Below, piece by piece: positions 30,926 to 40,357 of a DNA stretch of 50,225 nt. Position 1 is the stretch's first letter. Each line of letters starts with the position of its first letter. The stretch is from Gammaproteobacteria bacterium (lineage in GTDB: Bacteria; Pseudomonadota; Gammaproteobacteria; S012-40). A program made the position numbers and the translations under genes. The stretch spans positions 91,853-142,077 of the forward strand of contig JALUUH010000053.1 of the NCBI GenBank assembly GCA_027021445.1, in the 5' to 3' direction. The notes beneath the pieces are model-generated. The model had not been told where the DNA came from and ran no database searches. It saw only the letters and a list, made by a program, of their open reading frames with translations.

Positions 30926-32441
30926 GCGCATTTTCTCAGGAAAACGAGGAGATCTTGCAGCGCTGGTCGCTGGAAGTAGCTCCGTATTGTCGTTTGCACC
31001 TTTTAACTTGGCGCCGCTTATTATTCTTTGCTTCGTGGTTTTTATGTTGTGCTTGTTTTATACCTCTCCGCAGCGGGCATTTTGGCGTGGCTGGCTGTTT
31101 GGACTAGGAATGTTTGGCTGGGGAGCATCCTGGGTGCATGTCAGCATGAACGAGTTTGGAGGGGTGGGTATACCTCTTTCTATGTTCTTGACCGTTCTTT
31201 TTGTATTATTTATGGCGTTATATCCAGCCCTAATGGCTTGGGCTTCGCGTAGATTATTCAGTGCCTTTAAAGACCAAGCTGGATGGCAATTTTTGTTGAT
31301 TATTCCAATGCTCTGGGTTCTGGTTGAATGGATTCGTAGTTGGTTGTTTACCGGGTTTCCATGGTTGATTGCGGGCTATAGTCAAATTGATATGCCGTTT
31401 TCTGGTTTAGCTCCCTTATTTGGGATTTTTAGCATCAGTTTTGCAATTATGTTATGTGCCGGCTTGATTGCGTTTGTATTAACAGAGGGGCGTCGTAGAC
31501 TAAAGCTTGTTGCTTCTTCATTCCTGCTTCTTTGGTTGATGACAGGATTGTTAACCCAGGTTGACTGGACTGAGCCTGTTGATGAGGCGTTAACCGTTAG
31601 CATGATTCAAGGCAATGTATCACAAGATAAAAAATGGTTACCAGAACAGCGCAAACCAACAATGGACATGTATGCACGATTAAGTCGAGAGAATTGGGAT
31701 AGTGATTTAATTGTATGGCCAGAAACGGCGATACCCGCGTTCTATCATCAGGTGCTGCCTTATTTACAAGGTATTGGGCAAGAAGCAAGAATGAATGGGT
31801 CTGAAATCATTTTAGGCATGCCTATTTATGATCAACGAAAAAAACATTATTATAACAGCATGGTGAGCATTGGCAGGGATACCGGTTTTTATGAAAAAAG
31901 GCATCTTGTTCCATTTGGAGAATATCTACCCTTGCCGGGATTGTTTGGCGGCATCATTCAGTATTTTAATATTCCAATGTCCGAATTTAGCCCTGGCGAT
32001 AGCTCGAAATTACCTCTTCTAAAGGTAGCTGGACACATAGCAGGAATTTCTATCTGCTTTGAAGACGCCTTTGGTGATGAAATTAGTCAAGCACTTCCTG
32101 ACGCTACACTGCTGATTAATGCTTCTAACGATGCTTGGTTTGGAACATCAATTGCTCCGCATCAACATTTGCAAATTGCAAGAATGCGATCCTTGGAAAC
32201 AGGACGATATATGATACGTTCAACGAATACAGGGGTGTCAGCAATCATCGATCCCAAAGGAAAGATTCAAAGCGCTTCACCACAATTTGAAACTCACGTT
32301 TTAACCGACAAAGTACAACCGATGACAGGAATGACACCTTACGCCATTTTCACCAATGTACCGATTTTGTTTTTACTGATAATGAGTTTTTTTGGAATGT
32401 TGATTTACAATAGAAACCTAAAAAAACAACAGGGAAAATAG
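30915..32441 (+). CDS. lnt: Apolipoprotein N-acyltransferase
   Basis: Multi-TM N-terminus plus nitrilase domain (WPETAIP, ISICFEDAFG, NASNDAWFG). GTG at 30915 is in frame; the ORF track extends upstream into ybeX. Confidence 0.95.
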   Translation: MNIKRIFSGKRGDLAALVAGSSSVLSFAPFNLAPLIILCFVVFMLCLFYTSPQRAFWRGWLFGLGMFGWGASWVHVSMNEFGGVGIPLSMFLTVLFVLFMALYPALMAWASRRLFSAFKDQAGWQFLLIIPMLWVLVEWIRSWLFTGFPWLIAGYSQIDMPFSGLAPLFGIFSISFAIMLCAGLIAFVLTEGRRRLKLVASSFLLLWLMTGLLTQVDWTEPVDEALTVSMIQGNVSQDKKWLPEQRKPTMDMYARLSRENWDSDLIVWPETAIPAFYHQVLPYLQGIGQEARMNGSEIILGMPIYDQRKKHYYNSMVSIGRDTGFYEKRHLVPFGEYLPLPGLFGGIIQYFNIPMSEFSPGDSSKLPLLKVAGHIAGISICFEDAFGDEISQALPDATLLINASNDAWFGTSIAPHQHLQIARMRSLETGRYMIRSTNTGVSAIIDPKGKIQSASPQFETHVLTDKVQPMTGMTPYAIFTNVPILFLLIMSFFGMLIYNRNLKKQQGK

Positions 32442-32782
32442 GGGACAGACCACTATAACACATACCCTTCTCTCTTTTGGAAAATAGCTACGCTGAGAGC
32501 AAGATCATGTAACAAAAATAATACGCATGATAAAAGTTTTATCCGATGAGATGCTGCGGGAATTCTATATTCAAAATTCACTCAGATGACGGCTATTTGA
32601 TTCTTAAATAGATAATTATCATCGATAATGATACTTATCGCTTAATCATTTATTGCGTTTAAAAAGTAGGTTTCTCGACTCTGACAAAATTCTGCAAATT
32701 TTCTCTCCCACCAAAAGAGATATTTTCTATATACCGCAAAATTTAAAAGAACCAAAATTCCCGCGTCAACTCGACCCATTGG

Positions 32783-32998
32783 TTATGCGCTTTTTATGTT
32801 TAAGTGTGGCTGATGAGTGATACCCAACAAACCATCTATTGAGATATCTTCATCAATATATTCGAAATGCTCAAATATGATTTTACGTATTTGTTTCTTA
32901 TAAAGCCGCCAGCCTAGTAGAACAATATAGTCGGCATTGTGATTCTCTCCCTTTGTTTCTCGCATAACACCTAGATAACCAGCCCAACGACAATCCAA
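32783..32998 (-). CDS. Small hypothetical protein, possible cassette ORF
   Basis: 71 aa ORF, no recognised motif; ends ..GCATAAC. Confidence 0.35.
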   Translation of the reverse strand: MDCRWAGYLGVMRETKGENHNADYIVLLGWRLYKKQIRKIIFEHFEYIDEDISIDGLLGITHQPHLNIKSA

Positions 32999-33066
32999 AA
33001 AAACACCCTGCCTTAAACGGGCTGGTTTATCTATTTATGTATTTTATTGATAATACACAATGAAAG

Positions 33067-34381
33067 TTAGAAAATATTATTTTTTCTGGATACAAGTATT
33101 CTTTGAAAAAACAAAATTAAATATATTAATATGAAACTAAATGAGGAAGCTCCTGAAAATAGTTCACTTGATGAAACAGGCTCTTCAGACCCTATTTCTT
33201 CTTTATTTTTTTCCGAAGGTTCATCTAAATTATTTTCCACTATTTCATCAGCTGAAATAGGCAAGCTTTCATCACTTTCAAGAAAAAAATCAATACTCCC
33301 TTCAAGATCAGGCTTTGATATATTTAATAATTCCCCTGAATACTGGCTAAAGCTGCAAGTCTCCATGCACAAAGCACCATCATGATACTTTATTGATTAA
33401 CCCAAATGTATTTGAGGTGAAAACTACATACCCCCCTTCTGCCAAAGGCTCGCGACTTACATACTTTCCATTTATGTCGGTTAAAGCTTGACTGACTAAA
33501 TCTCCTTTTTCATTATAAAAGTGAAGCCATACTCCTTCAATTGGATCCTTATCACTCTCACTAAAAACAGTACCACTGATTTCAAACCCTTCTTCTAAAT
33601 AGAAGTCTATTGAGACTTCTCCACTAAGCAAAGAAATATCAATAAGATTGTTACTTAATTCACGACACTCATTAGATGAACAAACCTCACCATTAGCAGT
33701 CTCATTTAAATATTTTCCGGTAACAGGACTATAGGCTCGTGTAAATATAAAATATCTTCCTTGCTGCAAACCTACATTTATTCGATATTCACCGTTAATT
33801 CCACTCCATCCCTGACCTATATATTCGTTATTTTCACTATAAACGACTACATCCATAAATGAGATTGGGTTACCAGATATTTCATCATAAACAAATAACT
33901 TAGTATCAGGCAAAAACTCTCCCGATAATTTATCACTAACGTGGCCTTCAATTTTTCCACCTCTAATTAGTGAAAAATTGATGTCTTGAACAATTTCATC
34001 AACTCCAACACTTATCTGTGTGCCAATATTATTCGAAATTCTACAGTTCCATAAGCACACTAAGTTCTCATAAACTTTAGAAATATAACTGTAATTTCTT
34101 TCTTCCGATTGGTAAATCTCGATATAAAAAAGATAAGTATCTTCTTTAAGTGGAGCAAAAGATGAGTACATTCCATTAGCATCTGTTTGAATTGAAACAC
34201 CAAAAGTTTTAGATCTTATATGTACATCTATACCTGGTAACGGTTCACCAGTAATTTCATCTACTACTACGCCTGTTATATTTCCACCCTCAACACTAAA
34301 TGCAAAAGTGTGAAACAAGAGAACAAAAAGAACAAATATTGAACAATTGATTGAATGTGGTTTCATTTTATTTATTATCAT
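33067..34381 (-). pseudogene. Carboxypeptidase-regulatory-like repeat surface protein split by a frameshift
   Basis: ORF 33380-34381 carries repeats (GVVVDEITGEPLPGIDV, GHVSDKLSGEFLPDT, GTVFSESDKDPIEGVW); ORF 33067-33372 continues the last repeat (CSFSQYSGELLNISKPDLEGSIDFFLES) in another frame and ends in a TM segment plus basic tail. Confidence 0.8.
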
Positions 34382-34395
34382 TAACCTTTTCTATA

Positions 34396-34732
34396 TACGA
34401 GGCGTAGGCTGGAGGCGAGATGGCACAAGACATCGAAGCCATGTGATCTAACGGCCACCGTAAATGATGCAGCAGCGCAGTGACAGTTCATGCTCTTATC
34501 TGGGGAGATCTGCTTAACGAGCGGTCGGTAAACAACCAGTGAGGAGCCTGTGCAGCTTAACAATGCCATGCCCGACCGGGTTAAGGGTTGTTAGCGCAAA
34601 ATCAGAAACCCGCATTGGAGTCAGTTGGAGCTAATCGGCCAGCTTGCTTTAAACATCTTTGGGAAACGCCCTGTGCGGAGCCGCATGCAGGTGTTGTGGG
34701 AGCTGGAGGTTAGAGACCTCCGGCTACCCGAT
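34396..34732 (+). mobile_element. ORF-less group II intron relic retaining domain V/VI-like 3' end
   Basis: D5-like ACGCCCTGTGCGGAGCCGCATGCAGGTG (about 34665-34698); D6-like AGCTGGAGGT-tagag-ACCTCCGGCT-A-CCCGAT (34701-34732) with a branch-point-type A 7 nt from the end. No reverse transcriptase ORF; 5' limit approximate. Confidence 0.75.
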
Positions 34733-35019
34733 TATAAATTCCTTTCATTTTCTTTGTTGTGCCAGATTCTTAATACATATGTAATTTCTTCTGCGATAAG
34801 GTAACGTACTGTATAGTTGGTTATATAAAGATCGCGGATTTGCTCTGGATCAGGGGCTTTCAAAACGGGTAGCCCAATTTTTGGAAATTGCTTCAGCCTT
34901 TCAACACCCTCTTGAAGATCTATTGCTATTCGACGGGCTGCGAATGGGTTCTTCACCTCTACAAATTCCACCACTCTTTGGAGATCATCGATTGACTCCG
35001 GCGAAAACCTTATTCTCAT
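34732..35019 (-). CDS. RelE/ParE-family toxin
   Basis: 95 aa; IRFSPESIDDLQRVVEFV ... GLPVLKAPDPEQIRDLYITNYTVRYLI ... VLRIWHNKENE. Confidence 0.9.
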   Translation of the reverse strand: MRIRFSPESIDDLQRVVEFVEVKNPFAARRIAIDLQEGVERLKQFPKIGLPVLKAPDPEQIRDLYITNYTVRYLIAEEITYVLRIWHNKENERNL

Positions 35020-35282
35020 AATTTAGGTGGAGATTTACGATCCTTGGTGCCCCAGCTATTCAACCAGGCATTCACATCCGATTCATCAATGGATTTACCT
35101 GCCTTAATGGATTCAAGCGCTTTGAGTGTATCCTGCCACCTTGAGTCTTCCAGTGATTGTCTTGCAAGAAACTCCTTAATAGCTTGATTTATAATATAAT
35201 TTTTACTCCTATCAAGCTTCTTTGCAAGGGATTCCAGCGGTTTCTCAACATCGTCAGTAATCCGAATACTCGTAATGCTCAT
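35016..35282 (-). CDS. RHH/CopG-type antitoxin
   Basis: 88 aa; SIRITDDVEKPLESLAKKLDRSKNYIINQAIKEFL; overlaps the toxin start by 4 nt. Confidence 0.9.
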   Translation of the reverse strand: MSITSIRITDDVEKPLESLAKKLDRSKNYIINQAIKEFLARQSLEDSRWQDTLKALESIKAGKSIDESDVNAWLNSWGTKDRKSPPKL

Positions 35283-35591
35283 AAACTAGCCTTAATGTAG
35301 TGATTTGTAATACATACTAGTACAATCAAGGCGATATGGCTAGAGGAATTTATAACAGTTTTATTCTAACGAAGGTTAACACCATCCTCTCCAAGGTTAT
35401 TTTTCACCAACAAAATCATATCACTCAATTAATGCCTATAAAACAATAGCTTGAAATAATTACTTTAGATTAACCAAGGAAATAGCGTGAACTGCTGCCT
35501 ATCTCTCTGGTGGCCTATTTTTTCACACTTCTTCGAATAATGTTAAAAATACCGATAAAACAGCTAGGGTCTGTAAAAATAAGAGACTCGT

Positions 35592-36117
35592 ATGGACGAT
35601 ATTACAGTATTGATTCCTGCCAGACCTGTGAAACTCATTAATCGCTTGCGTGCGTATATTCGTACAGAAAACTTGGCTTACAAAACTGAAAAAACATATA
35701 TTCAGTGGACATTAGCATTTATTTACTTTCACAATAAACGTCATCCTGAGGAGATGGGAGAAAAAGAAATTACTGAATTCCTAAATCATTTGGCTGTAGT
35801 CCATAATGTTTCCAAGAATACGCAAAAGACGGCTCTCAATTCTTTGGTTTTTCTTTATAAGCGATTTTTAAAATGAATCATTAGAGTTGCATATAAAACA
35901 GTGGTTCGCACACATTTTCCTACAAGGACGTAGGTATGTGGCGTGAGCAGGAGCGGAAGCCACCTGCCATTCGTTTGCAACGAGACTCCTTGAGAGTGGT
36001 TATGATATTAGAACCATTCAAGAACTTCTGGGACATGCAGATGTTCAGACGACTGAAATTTATACTCACGTAATTAATCGGAGTGGGCGTGGTATTGTCA
36101 GTCCGGTGGATGTTTAA
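35592..36117 (+). pseudogene. Integron-type tyrosine recombinase (IntI-like), internally deleted and frameshifted
   Basis: N-term VKLINRLRAYIRTENLAYKTEKTYIQWTLAFIYFHNKRHPEEMGEKEITEFLNHLA (35592-35876) and, in the +1 frame, [49 protein letters not shown] (35968-36117). Confidence 0.85.
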
Positions 36118-36191
36118 ATACTGCATCCATTAACAACTTCTTTTTTATACCTATGGCGTATTGTGCCTGCGTTGAATAGATGTTGCTGAGC

Positions 36192-37163
36192 TTAATGAAA
36201 GAAGTTATTTAATATTTTCAAACTCCATTCAGGATTTAATGTCATCATATTATGTCCCATTTTTTCTGCTTTTACATGAACAGTTTGAGCAGGTAGCTTT
36301 GGAATATGATGTTTTTCCTGGAACTCATATCCAAATAGGCTGCATTCACTGCTGATTAACATTATCTCGCCGGTATAGCTAGCTGAACCTTCTGTTAAGT
36401 CATACGTAAACAAGCTTGGGTCATCCATTATTGGCCGCAGCATTTGATTGAAAGCTTCATAGCCTCCGCGCTTGAAACTATTTTCAGGCATTGCTTCCCC
36501 TGCACACTGATAAGGGCCGCCGGGTTTATTGCGATTTAATATTTTACTCATGACATAGTCAAAGCCTTCATGTCCATCGTCTTTATTGACCAATGGATAC
36601 ACCGAAATATAGCCTATGAGTGCAAACACATCAGAGATTGATTGTGAGTCTTTCATCATTTTCACAAATGCTTTTGCGGCTTCAACATCCAACATTCCCG
36701 GTTCAATAATAACCGCCTGGGATACTTCTTCTGGATAGGCCGATAAGTAAGCGGTAACCAACATTCCTCCCCATGAATGACCAATAAGTCTCACCGGAGT
36801 ATCGCCTGAAAACTTTTTTACCATCGCACGTAAGTCATCTATATTTTGCGCGACTGTTAAGTGTTTTTTATCAACTCTTGGGGATAAGCCACTGCCGCGT
36901 TGATCATAAAATATTATTCGATATTGTGGTGATAAGCCTTTTAAGGACTTGAGATATTCATAATCCCCACCTGGCCCTCCATGAACAACAATAATAGGCT
37001 CTAATTCTGGGCTGCCAAATATTTCGGTATGAAATTTGTACCCGTCTATTTCTTCATAAGGCAAAGAATGGTCAAATTCAATTGTTTTTGGTATCTGCAC
37101 ACAAGCGTTTAGCCCTATGAATAATAAGCAAAAAATCAGACGGGTAAATTTTATGGTACTCAT
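36192..37163 (-). CDS. Alpha/beta hydrolase, proline iminopeptidase-like, probable lipoprotein
   Basis: VVHGGPGGDYEYL, YDQRGSGLSP, GHSWGGML motifs; start MSTIKF behind AGGAG. Confidence 0.87.
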   Translation of the reverse strand: MSTIKFTRLIFCLLFIGLNACVQIPKTIEFDHSLPYEEIDGYKFHTEIFGSPELEPIIVVHGGPGGDYEYLKSLKGLSPQYRIIFYDQRGSGLSPRVDKKHLTVAQNIDDLRAMVKKFSGDTPVRLIGHSWGGMLVTAYLSAYPEEVSQAVIIEPGMLDVEAAKAFVKMMKDSQSISDVFALIGYISVYPLVNKDDGHEGFDYVMSKILNRNKPGGPYQCAGEAMPENSFKRGGYEAFNQMLRPIMDDPSLFTYDLTEGSASYTGEIMLISSECSLFGYEFQEKHHIPKLPAQTVHVKAEKMGHNMMTLNPEWSLKILNNFFH

Positions 37164-37189
37164 GACATCTGCTCCTGAATAATAAAAAT

Positions 37190-38422
37190 TTATTTGGTCA
37201 CTGGCCATTGAATATTCGCCACCTTATCTAATAGCGTCTCACCCATTGCTCTGCCGAGATAAGTACTGTTTGCCATTACGACAATGCTCAATGATTCTTC
37301 CGGGTAAATGCGCGCCACACACACAAATGCAGCCCCAGCTCCTCCATGCGTAAGATAGGTTCTCCCGTCCTTTTCTAGATAAAACCAACCCAATGCAAAT
37401 TTTTGCTTGGACTGAGCGCCCATTGGGTTTGAATCAACCTCTACGACGGGATTAAACATAAAATCAATACTTTCTGGCGAAAGAATTTGCGGCGAACTTT
37501 TGTCGATGAGGGACACCAAAAATGTTGAATAGTCTAGCGCTGAGCCAATCAATCCGGTTGGCCCGTTTTGATCGGAGTAAACATGATTAAACCAGTAGCG
37601 ACCTTCTGTTTTTTCTCTAATGGCTTTGTCTTTATCAATATACATGAAAGCAAGAATACTCATGAAGTCGACGGGATGTGATCCGGTCGCTTCAACTTTT
37701 TTCATTGCATCTGTGTAAATGAAATCCGTATTATTCATCCCCAATGGGTTTAATACATTCAGGCGCACATAGTCTTCATAACTCAAACCGGATGTTTTTT
37801 CGATAACAGCGGCTAGCGCAATAAAAGCCAGATTGGAATAATGTCCTGCAACACCGGGGGTTTCATTGAGTTCCGAATGATCGGGCAATGTGCGTTTAAG
37901 CAATTCGGTCTGATTAAGATGAGGATCTCCGTCATAGTGTATCCACCCAAGGATTTCCATACCGATGTCACCCAGTCCTGAGCTATGACTCAATAAGTCT
38001 TTAATTTGTACCTTTCGATCATCTGCATGCGCCGACTTGGGCTTAAAAAAACGGAGATGTTTTTCAACGGGATCATCGAGTTTTAATCTACCTTGTTCGC
38101 TCAATTGCAATATTGCAACAGCGGTCACCGGCTTGGTTAACGACCACCACTGATAAACGGTTTCCGGCGATGCTTTCTTGTTAAGCGGCTTATCCGCAAA
38201 ACCGAAGCCTTTTTTATAAAGAGACTTCGCATTTTTTGTGACGACTATGCTCAGACCGGGTGGCTCACCTTGCATAACGAGATTTTGCAAATACACATCC
38301 AGATCAGCTGACGTGCGAATGTTTTCGGTTGCCGGTAATTTGGGTGGCAATATTGTGCAATTGCTTATCACGATGAGAAATAGCAATACCGATACTATTT
38401 TTAACTTTTTCATCAATACCAA
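37190..38422 (-). CDS. Beta-lactamase-family serine hydrolase
   Basis: 410 aa; WSLTKPVTAVAIL (SxxK) and HYSNLAF motifs; start likely MKKLKIVS. Confidence 0.88.
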   Translation of the reverse strand: MVLMKKLKIVSVLLFLIVISNCTILPPKLPATENIRTSADLDVYLQNLVMQGEPPGLSIVVTKNAKSLYKKGFGFADKPLNKKASPETVYQWWSLTKPVTAVAILQLSEQGRLKLDDPVEKHLRFFKPKSAHADDRKVQIKDLLSHSSGLGDIGMEILGWIHYDGDPHLNQTELLKRTLPDHSELNETPGVAGHYSNLAFIALAAVIEKTSGLSYEDYVRLNVLNPLGMNNTDFIYTDAMKKVEATGSHPVDFMSILAFMYIDKDKAIREKTEGRYWFNHVYSDQNGPTGLIGSALDYSTFLVSLIDKSSPQILSPESIDFMFNPVVEVDSNPMGAQSKQKFALGWFYLEKDGRTYLTHGGAGAAFVCVARIYPEESLSIVVMANSTYLGRAMGETLLDKVANIQWPVTK

Positions 38423-38495
38423 CTCCCACTTTTTTTCACCTGAATAACGTAAATATTATTTACACTGTTCGGTCGTAGAGCTAAAAAATCGACCA

Positions 38496-39101
38496 CTAAG
38501 ACAATCCCTTGAGAAATATTTCGATGGCTCTGCGATCAGCCGTTGCAAAATCAGCGTCAAAATCCTTTAATACCGTGCTTCGAAGCATCGCAATCCCATG
38601 TAAGAGCGCCCAAAAGTTGTACGACAAGGTTTCAGCTTGATCTTGCGCAGAAGCCTTTATTACGCCCGACTCTAAGCCTTTAGCCATGGCTTTCAATAAG
38701 ATGTTATACGGATCAGCGTCTTCGACAGGTTCTTGTAATGACTGGCGTTTTGAGGGTATAAAGTTAAAAATCAAGCGATAATATTCAGGATTTTTCTGGG
38801 CAAAACCAAGGTAAGCCAGGCCGAGTTTTGCTAAATATTCCCGTTGCGGCAAATCACTCGCTACCGTATTCAGAGTCACCGCTAACCGCTTGAATCCGAT
38901 CTGGCATAATGCCGCGATAATGGCTTCCTTATCACGAAAGTATTCATACAAACCTGCAGGTGAATAATCTACCCGACGCGCAACTTCACGTAGTGAAAAC
39001 TGGTCGGGGCCTTTTTCGATCACCAGCGCCAAGGCCGCATCGAGAATAGCTTGTTTAGTACGCAGATGCCGTCGAGCACTGGTTGAAGGCTTGGCTGACA
39101 A
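38496..39101 (-). CDS. TetR/AcrR-family transcriptional regulator
   Basis: 201 aa; ILDAALALVIEKGPDQFSLREVARRVDYSPAGLYEYFRDKEAI HTH. Confidence 0.92.
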   Translation of the reverse strand: MSAKPSTSARRHLRTKQAILDAALALVIEKGPDQFSLREVARRVDYSPAGLYEYFRDKEAIIAALCQIGFKRLAVTLNTVASDLPQREYLAKLGLAYLGFAQKNPEYYRLIFNFIPSKRQSLQEPVEDADPYNILLKAMAKGLESGVIKASAQDQAETLSYNFWALLHGIAMLRSTVLKDFDADFATADRRAIEIFLKGLS

Positions 39102-39284
39102 GAAAATTACCGTCGTTATTTATTCGAACACTGTTAGATAATAACTCAATGTTCGCATTTTGTCCAGCATTATGATGCCTATTTGCACAATGCACTGCCA
39201 CTGACAGCAGCAAGCCACTCTTGGCCGCTCGAAAACTCAAAAATCATCCTAAAATCGGCCATTGGACGGCGTGAATAATAGGTT

Positions 39285-40001
39285 TTAAAATTTAGCATCA
39301 TGATAAACATTCTGCACGTCATCTAAATCATTTAGCATAGCCAGAAACTTTTCAAACAGAGCAACATCATCACCTGAAATTGACGTATGGTTTTGTGGTA
39401 AGAATTGAATCTCATCGACTTCAAAATCAATTTCACCCAAGGCATCTAAGAGTGCTATTTTAGCTTTTGAGTATTCAGTGTGTGGCGCAAAGACTGTTAA
39501 TTTCCCATCAGCGCTTTCAATATCGGTAACATCCACATCAGCGGACAACAATGCGTCTAGCACTGCGTCTTCATCATCTCCCTTAAATACAAGTATCGCG
39601 TCATGATCAAACATATGGCTCACACTGCCTTGGCTCGCAATTTTGCACTTTGTTTTGGTAAAACATTGGCGCACATCACCAAAAGTACGGTTCGGGTTGT
39701 CGGTAAGACAATCCACAATCACCATGCAACCACCAGGACCAAATCCTTCATAACGAGCTGGAGCGAAGTTTTCTCCGCCACCACCTTTTGCTTTCTCTAT
39801 AGCTTTATCGATCACATGCGTAGGCACCTGGTCTTTTTTGGCGCGTTCGATCATTCCACGTAATGCTAAATTGCCCTCAGGGTCTATTCCACCTGCTTTC
39901 GCACAGACATAAATTTCACGACCATATTTGCTATAAACCTTTGCCTTAGCATCTGAGGTCTTCGCCATTGATTCTTTACGGTTTTGGTAAGCTCGGCCCA
40001 T
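39285..40001 (-). CDS. yebC: YebC/PmpR-family regulator
   Basis: 238 aa; [35 protein letters not shown] motifs. Confidence 0.94.
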   Translation of the reverse strand: MGRAYQNRKESMAKTSDAKAKVYSKYGREIYVCAKAGGIDPEGNLALRGMIERAKKDQVPTHVIDKAIEKAKGGGGENFAPARYEGFGPGGCMVIVDCLTDNPNRTFGDVRQCFTKTKCKIASQGSVSHMFDHDAILVFKGDDEDAVLDALLSADVDVTDIESADGKLTVFAPHTEYSKAKIALLDALGEIDFEVDEIQFLPQNHTSISGDDVALFEKFLAMLNDLDDVQNVYHDAKF

Positions 40002-40357
40002 AACACAACTACTCCAAATAATAAGGGGAAAAACATGAATACTTAGATTTTACCGCAACTCTGAGCAAGCAACACTTGTTATCTTGGCTCTAGGAAAATA
40101 GATTTTTCGGATCAACTAATCCATTCAAATTATCCGCCACATATCTTTTCATTATAATTAATCAATAACCAGATTTTTTGCGCCATTTCTGATATACTAT
40201 TTGTTATATTTTTGTAATTTCTAATTATTGCGCACATCGGTCTGCGCCAGTTTTTACCGCGGTAATCCTACTGATTCACCTCGAAACATACAGTTTCTGC
40301 CTAGACCGCTCCAAACTATTATTGGATATAGGCTGATTCTCTGGAGAACACCTTAGC

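Noticed and set aside
32441-32470. AGGGGACAGACCAC after lnt as a REP/RAYT-type sequence
   Set aside because: Short match only, no palindrome or transposase nearby.
32977-33027. AACCAGCCC...GGGCTGGTT inverted repeat as a complete attC site
   Set aside because: One arm matches a GTTGGGC/GCCCAAC core but the partner core does not, and it overlaps the small ORF start.
34381-34569. 62-aa minus-strand ORF
   Set aside because: Lies within the group II intron relic on the opposite strand; no protein motif.
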